Positions 7,659-16,267 of a DNA stretch of 32,428 nt are shown piece by piece. Where the stretch lies: contig JALGVJ010000040.1 of NCBI GenBank assembly GCA_029838195.1, positions 1 through 32,428 of the forward strand, written 5' to 3'. A program made the position numbers and the translations under genes. The stretch is from Promethearchaeota archaeon (GTDB lineage Archaea > Asgardarchaeota > Lokiarchaeia > Sigyniarchaeales > SOKP01). The notes under the pieces were generated by a model. That model was not told the DNA's origin, did not search any database, and saw nothing but the letters and a program-made list of their open reading frames with translations. Numbering within the stretch: position 1 is the first letter of the stretch; each line of letters begins with the position of its first letter.

Positions 7659-8099
7659 ATGAAAGAGAAGGAAATATTATATTTTGAAGATGTTTCTGAA
7701 GGAATGGAAATTCCTTCCGTGAAACGAGGCCCTATTGATCGAAGGCAATTAATTGATTATGCTTCCGCATCAGGAGATTATAATAAAATTCATTACGATG
7801 AAGCCTTTGCTAAAAAAGCGGGGCTCAAAGGCTGCATTGCTCATGGCATGTTAACAATGAGCCTTGTAGGTACTTTCATTACAAATTGGGCAATAGGAGG
7901 GAGTTTAAAATATTTTAAAGTAAAATTCGTAGGAATGACAAATGAAAATGACATTATAACCGTTAAAGGAAGTGTGGTTAACAAGTTTAAGAAAGAAAAC
8001 GAAAATCTCATTGAGATTAATGTTTCAAGCGAAACCCATGATGGAATAAAAACAATTGTCGGTTCTGCGATAATATCCCTTCCTTCTAAAAATGATTAA
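7659..8099 (+). CDS. MaoC-like hydratase, catalytic HadB-type subunit
   Basis: A 146-residue MaoC-domain protein with the hydratase-2 signature YASASGDYNKIHYDEAFA, in which Asp40 and His45 are the expected catalytic pair. GLKGCIAHGMLTMSLVG follows, typical of the family. It would add water to, or remove it from, a 2-enoyl/3-hydroxyacyl thioester. The catalytic motif is complete here and absent from the neighbouring gene, which supports a two-subunit enzyme. An AGAGGA ribosome-binding site lies upstream. In an archaeon this pair could serve in fatty acid turnover or synthesis; the genes around it do not decide that. Confidence 0.85.
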   Translation: MKEKEILYFEDVSEGMEIPSVKRGPIDRRQLIDYASASGDYNKIHYDEAFAKKAGLKGCIAHGMLTMSLVGTFITNWAIGGSLKYFKVKFVGMTNENDIITVKGSVVNKFKKENENLIEINVSSETHDGIKTIVGSAIISLPSKND

Positions 8100-8129
8100 A
8101 TCGTGAGAGATTAGAAAGTTTTTAAATTA

Positions 8130-8315
8130 CTAAAATCTACAACATAAACGTCTACCGTGATCTAAATTATTGCGAAGATATTCATCTGAAAGCAGTTTTA
8201 AGATCGTTTCGGTATCTAATTTAACTTTTTGGGCAATATCATCAATCTCAATCCCCGGCGTGGAAATTAATTTAAATATTTCTTTTTTAGTTTCTTTCGA
8301 GATCTTTGGAACCAT
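8130..8315 (-). CDS. Small helix-turn-helix protein
   Basis: A 61-residue protein convergent with the MaoC gene. Residues 22-46 (IEIDDIAQKVKLDTETILKLLS) have the pattern of a helix-turn-helix: a helix ending in a small turn followed by a recognition-type helix. The protein is lysine-rich at the start and ends in GRRLCCRF. It is small enough to be a stand-alone DNA-binding protein or an antisense artefact. The good HTH pattern and clean ATG make a real gene likelier. No target can be inferred, though the thiW gene starts 255 bases away, divergently. Confidence 0.55.
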   Translation of the reverse strand: MVPKISKETKKEIFKLISTPGIEIDDIAQKVKLDTETILKLLSDEYLRNNLDHGRRLCCRF

Positions 8316-8569
8316 ACATGTAAATAAGATACGTGAGTAAAAAATTTTTATTTTACATTTTATAAATAATAGGTTCGGTTAAGTTTGAATTAATAGGAAA
8401 ATAAGGAGAATCAAGAATGGAAAATTAAAATTTTAATGAATTTATAGATTTGGGAGTATTTCTATTATAATTTATGGAAAAAAATAATTATAGTGCGATT
8501 TTATAATGATTAACTACCATCTTTTCGCTTTGTTTTAAATCTTGAAATAAAACCTTTCTATTATTAAAA

Positions 8570-9145
8570 ATGACTGAGATAGAATCAAACCATATTTCAG
8601 AGGAGAAAAAAGGGACAATCTCCACCACGTTTTCAAAAAAAATCGCAACGACAGCAATTTTTATTGCGGTGGGATTAGTATTAAGTTATTTAAACCCTTT
8701 TGCTTATTTTACCATATTTGGCACTAAAATTAATCCCTTTGCTCATTTTATTAACGGTATGACAGGTGTATTGGTGGGTCTGCTTTTTGCGGTATTAACT
8801 GCTACGGGAATTGCAATTTTACGATTTTCCCTAGGAATTGGGACTATTCATGCGTTTCATGGCGGAATCTCTGGTGCTCTCGTTGTAGGTCTCAGTTCTT
8901 CTATTTTACGAAAAAGAAAACCTCAGAAGGTAGAGTGGGCTGCTTTAACCGAACCTTTAGGCACGATATTTATCGGAGGAACTATAGCTCAAATTATAGC
9001 CCCCATTGGCGGTATGGCGGGTCTTTTTACATATTGGGGATTATTTGCGGCAAGTTGCATTCCCGGTTGTGTATTGGGATTTATAGTATTGAAAATTCTT
9101 AGAAAAGCCGGGATTTCTTGGGAGGAGTATTTTCCACTTAATTAA
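8570..9145 (+). CDS. thiW: ThiW-like ECF transporter S component
   Basis: A 191-residue membrane protein resembling ThiW, the substrate-binding (S) component of energy-coupling-factor importers for thiamine-related compounds. About six hydrophobic segments follow a 24-residue charged N-terminus. The family pattern is visible in FAHFINGMTGVLVGLLFAVL, LRFSLGIGTIHAFHGGISGALV, and EPLGTIFIGGTIAQIIAPIG. An S component needs EcfA ATPases and EcfT, none of which are in the window, so it must share a module encoded elsewhere. I looked for a TPP riboswitch in the 254 bases upstream and saw none. The substrate is inferred from the family. Confidence 0.75.
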   Translation: MTEIESNHISEEKKGTISTTFSKKIATTAIFIAVGLVLSYLNPFAYFTIFGTKINPFAHFINGMTGVLVGLLFAVLTATGIAILRFSLGIGTIHAFHGGISGALVVGLSSSILRKRKPQKVEWAALTEPLGTIFIGGTIAQIIAPIGGMAGLFTYWGLFAASCIPGCVLGFIVLKILRKAGISWEEYFPLN

Positions 9146-9166
9146 ATTATTTTTTATTATATTTTT

Positions 9167-9766
9167 ATGTTTAAATTAAATAATTTGGATTTTAATAAGT
9201 GTATTGGAACTCATACTCTATTATATGGAGAAACTAATACCTTTAAAACTCATTATACCGCACTTTTTATTCAATTTTTATTAGAAAGTAAAAATATTAA
9301 TGCAAAAGAAATAACCATATTAGATTTTGCCCCTAAATTAAAAGTTTTTAATAATATTAAAATAGGGGGTAAAATAGAAGATTTTTATGAAAAGAGCTTG
9401 TCATGTAGATATGTTCCTTTAGACCATGAAATTATCCCTCCTAGAATCAGTGCAAAAAATAAAGTAGAATTATATAAAAATGCATATCATAATTATAAGG
9501 TAACGTCGGAAGCTCTTAAAAAATATCAAGAATCACCCACTTCCTTTTTAATAATGAATGATATTTCAATTTATTTGCATTTAGGGAATAAAAAGTATTT
9601 AGCAAATATAATTACAAAAATTCCAGATACTTTTTTCGGAAATACCTATTATGGTAATGTCATAAGAAAACCGTTCGCTAAATTGTTTAGTTTAAAAGAA
9701 AGGAAAAGAATCGAATATCTTCTTCAAATAGTAGAAAACGTTTATAAAACACAACAAAATAAATAG
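9167..9766 (+). CDS. P-loop NTPase-like protein with atypical Walker A
   Basis: A 199-residue protein beginning almost directly with a nucleotide-binding motif: LLYGETNTFKT (residues 18-28) is a Walker A with Phe where Gly normally precedes the Lys. SFLIMND (about 125-131) fits a Walker B strand. The layout recalls RecA/KaiC-like or KTI12-like small P-loop proteins, but I cannot place it in a named family. It starts 21 bases after thiW, so they may be co-transcribed. It nearly abuts a convergent gene, with two bases between stop codons. Its codons are noticeably more AT-rich than those of thiW. The biochemical role is unknown. Confidence 0.65.
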   Translation: MFKLNNLDFNKCIGTHTLLYGETNTFKTHYTALFIQFLLESKNINAKEITILDFAPKLKVFNNIKIGGKIEDFYEKSLSCRYVPLDHEIIPPRISAKNKVELYKNAYHNYKVTSEALKKYQESPTSFLIMNDISIYLHLGNKKYLANIITKIPDTFFGNTYYGNVIRKPFAKLFSLKERKRIEYLLQIVENVYKTQQNK

Positions 9767-9768
9767 TT

Positions 9769-10107
9769 TCAATTAAAATGCGTGAATCCTTTCAATTCAT
9801 TCAATAAAATTTCATTTAATTTACTCTTATTCGAAAATGGGGCCATATCTTTTAAATCTGAAAAAAGGTCTACCGGATAATCCTCAAATAAATCCAGAAC
9901 AAGGATAATAAGATTAGAAATCGTTTTATACTTGCTTGGAGAATTTTTATACAAGAATAATTTACACGTTAATCGTGAAAGCAATTTATACTTTATTTTT
10001 TGTAAATATTCTTTTTCTAAAATCCTTCCTGTATGATAAGATCTCAATTTACAATTAATGAATTTCATGCATCTCCTGACTTCAGATATATCTTCATTAT
10101 AAAACAT
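9769..10107 (-). CDS. Hypothetical protein, basic helical
   Basis: A 112-residue protein I do not recognise. It is Lys/Arg-rich in the first half (FINCKLRSYHTGRILEKEYLQKIKYKLLSRL) and predicted mostly helical, with no signal peptide or membrane segment. It converges on the P-loop gene with only two bases between the stop codons. The arrangement is tight enough that the pair could have moved together, but transcription runs in opposite directions. The start at 10107 (ATG TTT) is the first in frame. Confidence 0.5.
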   Translation of the reverse strand: MFYNEDISEVRRCMKFINCKLRSYHTGRILEKEYLQKIKYKLLSRLTCKLFLYKNSPSKYKTISNLIILVLDLFEDYPVDLFSDLKDMAPFSNKSKLNEILLNELKGFTHFN

Positions 10108-10338
10108 TTTAATGAAAACTTCTTTAGTGTTTCAAATTACTACTAGAAAATACCTAAATATATGTAAAGGAAAATATTATATAGGTATTAGTTAATAATC
10201 TCCTTTTTGATATCGAATTTTATGAAAATGAGGTAGATATTGTGAAAAATTGAAAAATTTATATTTATTAGTATTTTTTTTTGATTTTTCTAAAATTGTT
10301 AACTCCACCTACTAATTGATAATAATCCATTAAAAAAA

Positions 10339-11346
10339 TCATGCTTTTTCCATGGAATATGCCTCTAACACGCACTCAACGGCTCTTTTTCCATCTTCAA
10401 AATTAGGATGTTCTTGCTTTCCCTTTAATACGCATTCTACAAAATGATCAATTAATAGATTTTGAGTATTAACAAATGCGGGTTGGTAATTCAGCAATTC
10501 TTTTACCATATTGTTTTTCTTTAACTTTTTCGATATATGGAAAACTGGTTGCTTAGCATGTATATCTATTTTTAAGGTGCCTTCCGTTCCAAATAATTCA
10601 ATAGTTTCCATCGGTTCATTACACCAAGACACGGTTATCGTCCCTAAACAAGAATTCTCAAACCGTACTAGAATGATACAATTATCCTCCTCTTCAATAT
10701 TTTTGCAAATGGTATTGGAGCTATATCCATTAACCCGTTTGTATTCGCCCAGTAAATATCGCAAGATATCAATGCAATGAACAGCTAAATCCAAGGCAAC
10801 GCCTCCTCCTGCCATGCGGGAATCAAAAAACCATTTCTGCTTCGATAAGGGTCTCCATGAGGTATAAGGCCCTAAATGCGAAAAATAATACCTAATGGAA
10901 ACTAATTGCCCTAAAATAGCATTATCTATTATTTTTTTTACATTAGAAAATATAGGGTTATATCGTTTCTGAAAGGAGCTAAAATAGATTAGATTTTTTA
11001 CCTTTAATTTAGCCTCAACCTCCTTTAATTCTTCCTGAGCAATACAAATTGGTTTTTCACATAGTATATTTATTTCATTCTCTATTGCTTCCAATGTCAT
11101 GGGCGCATGTAGATAGTTAGGAGAACAAATTGACACGATATCTAAATCATTTTCTTTTAACATGAGTTTCCAATCTTCTCCCCAATAAAACTTTGGAATC
11201 TTAAATTTTTCAGCAGCTTCCTTAGCATGTTCTTCCGTACGAGACGCAACCGCAATTAATTCGCAGTTTTCATTTTTACTATATCCCTGTAGGTGTAAGC
11301 GTCCAAATCCCCCCGCTCCGATTAACCCTACCCTTAATTTTTTCAT
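10339..11346 (-). CDS. Gfo/Idh/MocA-family oxidoreductase
   Basis: A 335-residue NAD(P)-dependent oxidoreductase of the Gfo/Idh/MocA family. The N-terminal Rossmann domain opens with VGLIGAGGFGRLH (residues 6-18). The conserved CEKPI (96-100) supplies the lysine used in catalysis. The C-terminal alpha/beta domain has GGGVALDLAVHCIDILRYL, with Asp186 and His190 where the family places its active-site residues. Members oxidise or reduce sugars, inositols or nucleotide sugars; the exact substrate cannot be read from the sequence. It is divergent from adk with a 192-base gap and has no pathway partner beside it. Confidence 0.88.
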   Translation of the reverse strand: MKKLRVGLIGAGGFGRLHLQGYSKNENCELIAVASRTEEHAKEAAEKFKIPKFYWGEDWKLMLKENDLDIVSICSPNYLHAPMTLEAIENEINILCEKPICIAQEELKEVEAKLKVKNLIYFSSFQKRYNPIFSNVKKIIDNAILGQLVSIRYYFSHLGPYTSWRPLSKQKWFFDSRMAGGGVALDLAVHCIDILRYLLGEYKRVNGYSSNTICKNIEEEDNCIILVRFENSCLGTITVSWCNEPMETIELFGTEGTLKIDIHAKQPVFHISKKLKKNNMVKELLNYQPAFVNTQNLLIDHFVECVLKGKQEHPNFEDGKRAVECVLEAYSMEKA

Positions 11347-11538
11347 TTTTATTACATGTTCGCCTCTATCATTGATAGTTATGAATTATAGATGAAAATT
11401 AGATATTAAATAATATTAAAAAATTAAATTAAAATCATTTTATTATCCTTGTTAATTAAAGAGAAATAAATCCACCATTCGAATTTAATTTCTTAAAGAA
11501 TCTTCCATATTTATTAATTTCAATTCTTTTTATTATTC

Positions 11539-12195
11539 ATGGATCCTAAACGATATGTGATTTTCGGGGCTCCCGGAGCAGGTAAGGGAACATTCTGTTC
11601 TAGAATAGTTGAGTTATTTCCTCATATAAAACATGTAAGCACGGGAGATATTTTTAGAGAAAATGTAAAAAATGAAACAGAATTAGGGAAAAAAGTAAAG
11701 GAATTTCTTGATGCGGGTAAATTGGTACCTGATGAAATTACCAATGCTATCGTAAAAGATAAACTCGAACAATTAAGTCAGGATTCTTGGATTTTAGATG
11801 GCTTTCCACGGACATTATCTCAGGCAGAATTTTTAAGTTCTCATTTTAATATTGACAAGGTACTGGTATTAGATGTCCCTCGTGATGTCATAAAAAAACG
11901 AATATTGGGACGATTTAGTTGTCCCAAATGCGGAAAAATCTATAATAAATTTACACTTCCACCAAAAGACCAAAAAGGAGAAAACGAATGGATCTGTGAT
12001 AATTGCGGTGCCGATATTACCTTCGTTCAGAGAAGTGATGATACCGAAGAAGCGTTAGAAAAAAGATTAGACATTTATGAAAAGAATGCTCAACCCGTTT
12101 TGGAATATTATGAAAAAAAAGGAAAAATTGTAAAAATAGGGACAGAAAATACCTTAGAACTTTCAAAAGAAGAAATAATGAATATTCTGAATTGA
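11539..12195 (+). CDS. adk: Adenylate kinase, zinc-LID type
   Basis: A 218-residue adenylate kinase interconverting ATP + AMP and 2 ADP. Motifs in order: P-loop GAPGAGKGT (10-18), AMP-binding STGDIFR, DGFPRT (87-92), and a zinc-binding LID with Cys128, Cys131, Cys153 and Cys156. The arginine-rich RSDD end of the LID follows. This is the form common in Gram-positive bacteria, not the trimeric archaeal AdkA, so it may have come from bacteria. The ndk gene starts seven bases after its stop, so the two nucleotide kinases form one transcript. Confidence 0.94.
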   Translation: MDPKRYVIFGAPGAGKGTFCSRIVELFPHIKHVSTGDIFRENVKNETELGKKVKEFLDAGKLVPDEITNAIVKDKLEQLSQDSWILDGFPRTLSQAEFLSSHFNIDKVLVLDVPRDVIKKRILGRFSCPKCGKIYNKFTLPPKDQKGENEWICDNCGADITFVQRSDDTEEALEKRLDIYEKNAQPVLEYYEKKGKIVKIGTENTLELSKEEIMNILN

Positions 12196-12201
12196 GGACC
12201 C

Positions 12202-12618
12202 ATGAACGAAAAAACCTTTGTCATGATTAAACCCGATGCGGGGAAGCGGCGGCTTATTGGGGAAATTATTAATCGATTTGAAAAAGATCCCGCATTAAAT
12301 ATTAAAGAACTTAAAATGATGACCGTTTCGAAAGAATTAGCTGAAAAAATTTACGCAGAACACTATGGGAAAGAATTTTATGAGCGTTTAATCAATTTCA
12401 TTACTTCAAGGCCCATTGTCGCAATGATGGTAGAAGGAGAAAATGCTATATCTCATGTCCGCAAGTTAATTGGTGCTACGGATCCCTCAAAAGCCGCACC
12501 AGGAACGATTCGCGGGGATCTTAAGGAAGTTCCCGTGAAAAGCGTCACGGAAAATCTGATTCATGCATCCGATTCTACAAAGTCTGCCGAAAGAGAACTG
12601 AATTTATTTTTTCCTTAA
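12202..12618 (+). CDS. ndk: Nucleoside diphosphate kinase
   Basis: A 138-residue nucleoside diphosphate kinase, which moves the gamma-phosphate from ATP to other nucleoside diphosphates through a phosphohistidine. The family signatures are present: the start MNEKTFVMIKPD, the RKLIGATDPSKAAPGTIRGD loop (residues 87-106), and the catalytic His121 in LIHASDS. The usual Gly after that His is Ala, a minor change. It is coupled to adk (GAGGA ribosome-binding site in the six-base gap), a sensible pairing for nucleotide balance. Length is normal. Confidence 0.94.
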   Translation: MNEKTFVMIKPDAGKRRLIGEIINRFEKDPALNIKELKMMTVSKELAEKIYAEHYGKEFYERLINFITSRPIVAMMVEGENAISHVRKLIGATDPSKAAPGTIRGDLKEVPVKSVTENLIHASDSTKSAERELNLFFP

Positions 12619-12696
12619 CTTTAATCTTATTTTATTTATTTTCTTCTCTTTTAGAATTATGATATTTAATAGACTTCATTAAAATTTTTAAAAATA

Positions 12697-13443
12697 ATGA
12701 AACCTAAAATTTGCATCGCATTACCCATTCATTCGGGAAATATTGAGGAAATCAATATTGTTTTAGAAAAAGTAATTAAACTACATCCAGATTTCATTGA
12801 ATTAAGATTTGATTATATTGACTCTTTGTCTGAGCTCACCGAAGAATTTGTTCTTTCAATAACTGAAGGAATACCCTCAAGCATTTCCGTGATCTTCACG
12901 TTTCGTAAGAGTTCGGAAGGAGGAAAATTTAAAATTAAAGAAGATTATCGATATAAGATCATAGATTTTTTATTAGATTTTTCCCCCGATTATTTAGATA
13001 TCGAAATAAGTACGAGTAATGAGTATCTGGGAAAAGTCATAGCAAAATGTTTGGAAAAAGAAATCAATTTAATTTTTTCTTACCATGATTTTAATAAAAC
13101 GCCTTCTACGTTAGATGAATGTTGTCAAATAGTCGAACATTTTCAAAAAAGATTAACTCATGATTTACATGTAAATATAACCGTACTTAAAGCAAATACG
13201 TTAAAGCTCATTTTTACGGCTCAGTCTATTGAAGATTGCATCGTTCCCCTCCAAGCATGCAAGTTTTATTCTGAAAACCAGCAAAAAATAATAAGCTTTT
13301 GCATGGGAGAGCTGGGAATCCTTTCAAGAGTCCTTTCCGTGTTTAATGGAGCCTTTTTTACTTTTGCTTCATTCGAGGAAAGCACGGCTTCTGGCCAGAT
13401 TAATATCAATATTTTAAGAAAATTTTTTGAATTCTTCTCTTAA
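12697..13443 (+). CDS. aroD: Type I 3-dehydroquinate dehydratase
   Basis: A 248-residue type I dehydroquinase, the third step of the shikimate pathway (3-dehydroquinate to 3-dehydroshikimate through a Schiff base). Visible parts: ELRFDYID (35-42), FTFRKSSEGG (68-76, substrate-binding Arg70), the catalytic His130 in SYHDF, Lys165 in TVLKANT as the expected Schiff-base lysine, and a C-terminal SGQI loop. The spacing between His and Lys is a little longer than in the bacterial enzymes. It lies 78 bases after ndk and may be in the same transcript. aroK and aroE occur later in the window, so the pathway genes are scattered. Confidence 0.88.
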   Translation: MKPKICIALPIHSGNIEEINIVLEKVIKLHPDFIELRFDYIDSLSELTEEFVLSITEGIPSSISVIFTFRKSSEGGKFKIKEDYRYKIIDFLLDFSPDYLDIEISTSNEYLGKVIAKCLEKEINLIFSYHDFNKTPSTLDECCQIVEHFQKRLTHDLHVNITVLKANTLKLIFTAQSIEDCIVPLQACKFYSENQQKIISFCMGELGILSRVLSVFNGAFFTFASFEESTASGQININILRKFFEFFS

Positions 13444-13482
13444 ATTACAAACATTTATTATGCTAAAAAATAGATTTAATAG

Positions 13483-13517
13483 AAATAGAATTTCCTTCAA
13501 AACTAGAAATTCTATTT
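13483..13517. repeat. 12-bp perfect inverted repeat after aroD
   Basis: AAATAGAATTTC (13483-13494) and GAAATTCTATTT (13506-13517) are exact reverse complements around an 11-base loop. The hairpin lies 40 bases beyond the aroD stop and about 190 bases before the PLD gene. It is not followed by a long T-run, so it is not a classical terminator. It may stabilise the mRNA end or be a protein-binding dyad. A 12-bp perfect stem is longer than expected by chance in a gap of this length. Confidence 0.45.
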
Positions 13518-13709
13518 ACAAAGATTATTAGTTCAATCCGCTAAACGATGAGATTTCAAGAATGAGAAAGTATGGCAAAAACAGACCAAAAAGATATAAA
13601 AAAACCAAAATATTAGTCTTTTAATTACTATCCATGTATAACTTTAAAATAAAGAAATTCAAATTATTTTATAATAAAAAAAAGATAAATCATGTAATCT
13701 CGTAAAAAA

Positions 13710-15194
13710 ATGTTAAATTTTAATCGAAAATTAAACTTGATAGTTGTATTGTTTCTGTTGTTCCTTCCCATTTTCGAAAGTTCTGCTTTCAGCACCACGG
13801 TTTCAAGTTCCACGTCATCATTGACACCCGCCATCGAAGGCACAACTCAAGGTCAACAAGTCATAGATTATTTTCGTCAAGTGTTTAACTATGATTGGAA
13901 GTTAGGTGAAGAATATGATTTTGCGGAAGACGGAATTGGAGAACCTCAAAGCTCGGTGATATACGGAAGTAATTATGATCCACAAGCTTCCGAACAAATT
14001 TCCGGAACGATGAAAATTACTCCCATTCTTTCTCCCGATAATTCTGAATCTCAAATATTATCTCTTATAAATAGCGCAACAAAGAGTTTAGACATAGAAC
14101 AAATGTACATTTATGACGACTTAACGGATATAGTAAATGCGATAATATCAGCTTATGAGCGTGGTGTCACCGTACGTGTGATTTTGGATGATGCTAACAA
14201 TGAGGATTCAAAAGCTACTGCTGATTTACTAACTATTAATGGGATAACCGTAAAAATCTGTACCGGAACGGTGCCAATGTATTTTGACACGCAACATAAT
14301 AAAGGCGTAATCGTTGATGGCACTAAAGTATTAATCTCTTCTATTAATTGGTCTCCCACTTCTTTCAGAGAAAATCGAGAAGCAGGTCTTATAATTGAAT
14401 CGGTAGCCGTTGCTGCGTATTATCAAGAATTATTTGATCATGACTGGTCTGTCTGTGAACTGTATGATTCTTCCGTCCATCTTCAAACTCAATCATTAAT
14501 TTTACCAGAAACTATTAAAAATAATCAGCCTTCCGCTTCTCTTGCTTATATTAACCAATTTTCTACGGTGCAAACCTTCGAAGGAGAAATGATAGTAACG
14601 TGCATGGCTTCTCCTGACAATTGTTATAGTGTGGTAGCGAATTTATTAAGAAATGCTCGTTACACCATTTATTTATCCGTGTACACGCTCTCTTCTCCTT
14701 ACCTCATTGAAATTTTACGAGATAGAATTGCTAATGGCGTGAAAGTAAAATTACTTTTGGAAAAATATCAAGTAAGCTCGTACGAAAGGGATTACAATAG
14801 AGACGCACTGTATCGCCTCACTGTACAAGGCGTAAAATCTAAAGAAAACCCAAGCGAAAAACTAAAAGCTGAAGGATTATGGGCGAGCCAAGACTTTACA
14901 TATCAACATTGCAAGTATTGTATCATAGATAACAAAACCTTAATCCTTTCAAGCGGAAATTGGGCTCGTTCCAGCTGCCCTAAACCCCAAGATGATGGTG
15001 ATGTTGATGGAAATCGAGATTGGTGGATTGCTATTTACGGATCTAATCCGGGAGAGATTGAGGAAACCTTGCCCTTTTCCATTCCATTTCTTAATCTATC
15101 TTCTTGGTTTTTAATAATAGGCATTGTTTCCGCAATCATGGTGATTGTATCCGCTAAAAAAATTACGTGGAAAAGGAGCATGACAATAAATTAA
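13710..15194 (+). CDS. Secreted, membrane-anchored phospholipase D-like protein
   Basis: A 494-residue protein of the PLD superfamily with two HKD active-site motifs: HNKGVIVD (196-203) followed by SSINWS, and HCKYCIID (400-407) followed by SSGNWA. It has an N-terminal signal peptide (about residues 1-27) and a C-terminal membrane helix (about 463-481) with a Lys-rich end, so the catalytic part faces outside the cell. PLD enzymes cleave phosphodiesters in lipids or nucleic acids. Residues 50-69 (IDYFRQVFNYDWKLGEEYD) repeat the end of the first PLD unit (YYQELFDHDWSVCELYD), so the start looks like the tail of a lost third unit joined to a signal peptide. The substrate is unknown. Confidence 0.85.
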   Translation: MLNFNRKLNLIVVLFLLFLPIFESSAFSTTVSSSTSSLTPAIEGTTQGQQVIDYFRQVFNYDWKLGEEYDFAEDGIGEPQSSVIYGSNYDPQASEQISGTMKITPILSPDNSESQILSLINSATKSLDIEQMYIYDDLTDIVNAIISAYERGVTVRVILDDANNEDSKATADLLTINGITVKICTGTVPMYFDTQHNKGVIVDGTKVLISSINWSPTSFRENREAGLIIESVAVAAYYQELFDHDWSVCELYDSSVHLQTQSLILPETIKNNQPSASLAYINQFSTVQTFEGEMIVTCMASPDNCYSVVANLLRNARYTIYLSVYTLSSPYLIEILRDRIANGVKVKLLLEKYQVSSYERDYNRDALYRLTVQGVKSKENPSEKLKAEGLWASQDFTYQHCKYCIIDNKTLILSSGNWARSSCPKPQDDGDVDGNRDWWIAIYGSNPGEIEETLPFSIPFLNLSSWFLIIGIVSAIMVIVSAKKITWKRSMTIN

Positions 15195-15621
15195 AGGGAA
15201 AAAATAATAGTTTTTCCCAATTTTATCATTTTTCAAATTTTTCTTTTGACCCTTATTATTGGACTCCTCAAACTATTTCGAGATATTTTTTAAATTTTAA
15301 ATAAATTCATGGCATGTCTTTTACAAACCTTTAAAAAAACGTTTTTAATTCTCAATATCCTATTAATCTAATTAAAATTCTTTCTAATTGCATTGAACCA
15401 TGATATCACTAAAATTTTTAAAAAAATGTAAATTTATTAATAAATTCCCCCATTTTTCATAAAAATTTACTTTTCATGATTTAAAATATTCACTTATTTT
15501 GAAAAATCAATCGAGATCTTGATGATAATTAAAAGTAATTGCGAAAACTTTGCTTTAAAATTTATCTATTATAATCTAAAGCAATTTTTTTCATTAATTT
15601 TTTTTCATTTTTGTAAATATA
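15195..15621. other. Non-coding AT-rich gap
   Basis: No reading frame worth annotating. The only structure I see is a 16-bp perfect palindrome, AATTTATTAATAAATT, at 15431-15446. In sequence this AT-rich it may well be chance. The last bases before 15622 are T-rich with a weak TATA-like stretch. Confidence 0.4.
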
Positions 15622-15960
15622 ATGAAAGATTTAAACATGATTAAAAAGATTATCAAGAGCTTTCGAATGATTATACATGATATTTTTAATCTATCTGAAC
15701 GTAGAGATTTCGTAAAGATGATTTTCTCTTCAGGTTATGAAGATGTCCTCAATGGAAGAGTAAATGAGTATTTTAATAAAGAGATTCTTGCTTTTCCTCA
15801 AGATACTCCCCAATTAAATCAGATGAGAGAAAGCATCCTTTATTTACTAGAAAAAATTCACGATTCTAATCAAGTATTAAAATTATTATTTTACTTGACG
15901 CTTTTTGCGGATAAAAATGGGTTAGACAACCATGAAATAAAAACAATTTTTGATTTTTGA
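15622..15960 (+). CDS. Hypothetical protein, TerB-like in its last segment at most
   Basis: A 112-residue soluble, probably all-helical protein that I do not recognise with confidence. It has a basic start (MIKKIIKSFRMIIHDIF) and ends with LLFYLTLFADKNGLDNHEIKTIFDF. That last stretch, a helix followed by D-x-N-G-x-x-x-x-E-x-x-x-I, looks like an EF-hand-type or TerB-like calcium or metal loop. It stands alone between two long non-coding stretches. Nothing around it suggests a job. Confidence 0.5.
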   Translation: MKDLNMIKKIIKSFRMIIHDIFNLSERRDFVKMIFSSGYEDVLNGRVNEYFNKEILAFPQDTPQLNQMRESILYLLEKIHDSNQVLKLLFYLTLFADKNGLDNHEIKTIFDF

Positions 15961-16267
15961 CTCTACAGGAAAAAATTATTTCATTTTATATCATTAATTT
16001 AAAAAAAATATTGTTTAACTTAACTCTTGTTTTCTTAATCTTACTCTAATAGTTCAATCTCTTCTCTATCGAGAGGAATTACTTCTCTTTCGATCATAAT
16101 ACAATCCTCTTATTATACAAATGTAATTTTAAAATTACTATATATAAAATGATCACGTCCTTAATTAAAAAACAAGAAAAAAATAGTGATCCAAGGAAAC
16201 GACTTTAAAAAGGAGTTCAAACAGAAAGAAATAATTTTTAATTTAAAAAGCCGAACCTTGTTCAATT
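15961..16267. other. Non-coding gap with a possible micro-ORF
   Basis: Mostly non-coding. On the minus strand an 18-codon frame (16041-16097, MIEREVIPLDREEIELLE) has an AGAGGA ribosome-binding site nine bases before its ATG. A 16-bp palindrome (GTAATTTTAAAATTAC, 16123-16138) lies just upstream of a TATA-like TTTGTATAATA. These could form a promoter for a micro-peptide or leader. No other feature seen. Confidence 0.3.

Noticed and set aside
8316..8569. Possible TPP riboswitch upstream of thiW
   Set aside because: None of the conserved thi-box segments is present.
13528..13545. T-loop-like GTTCAATCC suggesting a tRNA
   Set aside because: No acceptor, D or anticodon arm can be formed around it.
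16149..16208. Plus-strand 19-codon frame with a TATA-like stretch
   Set aside because: No ribosome-binding site and no supporting context.
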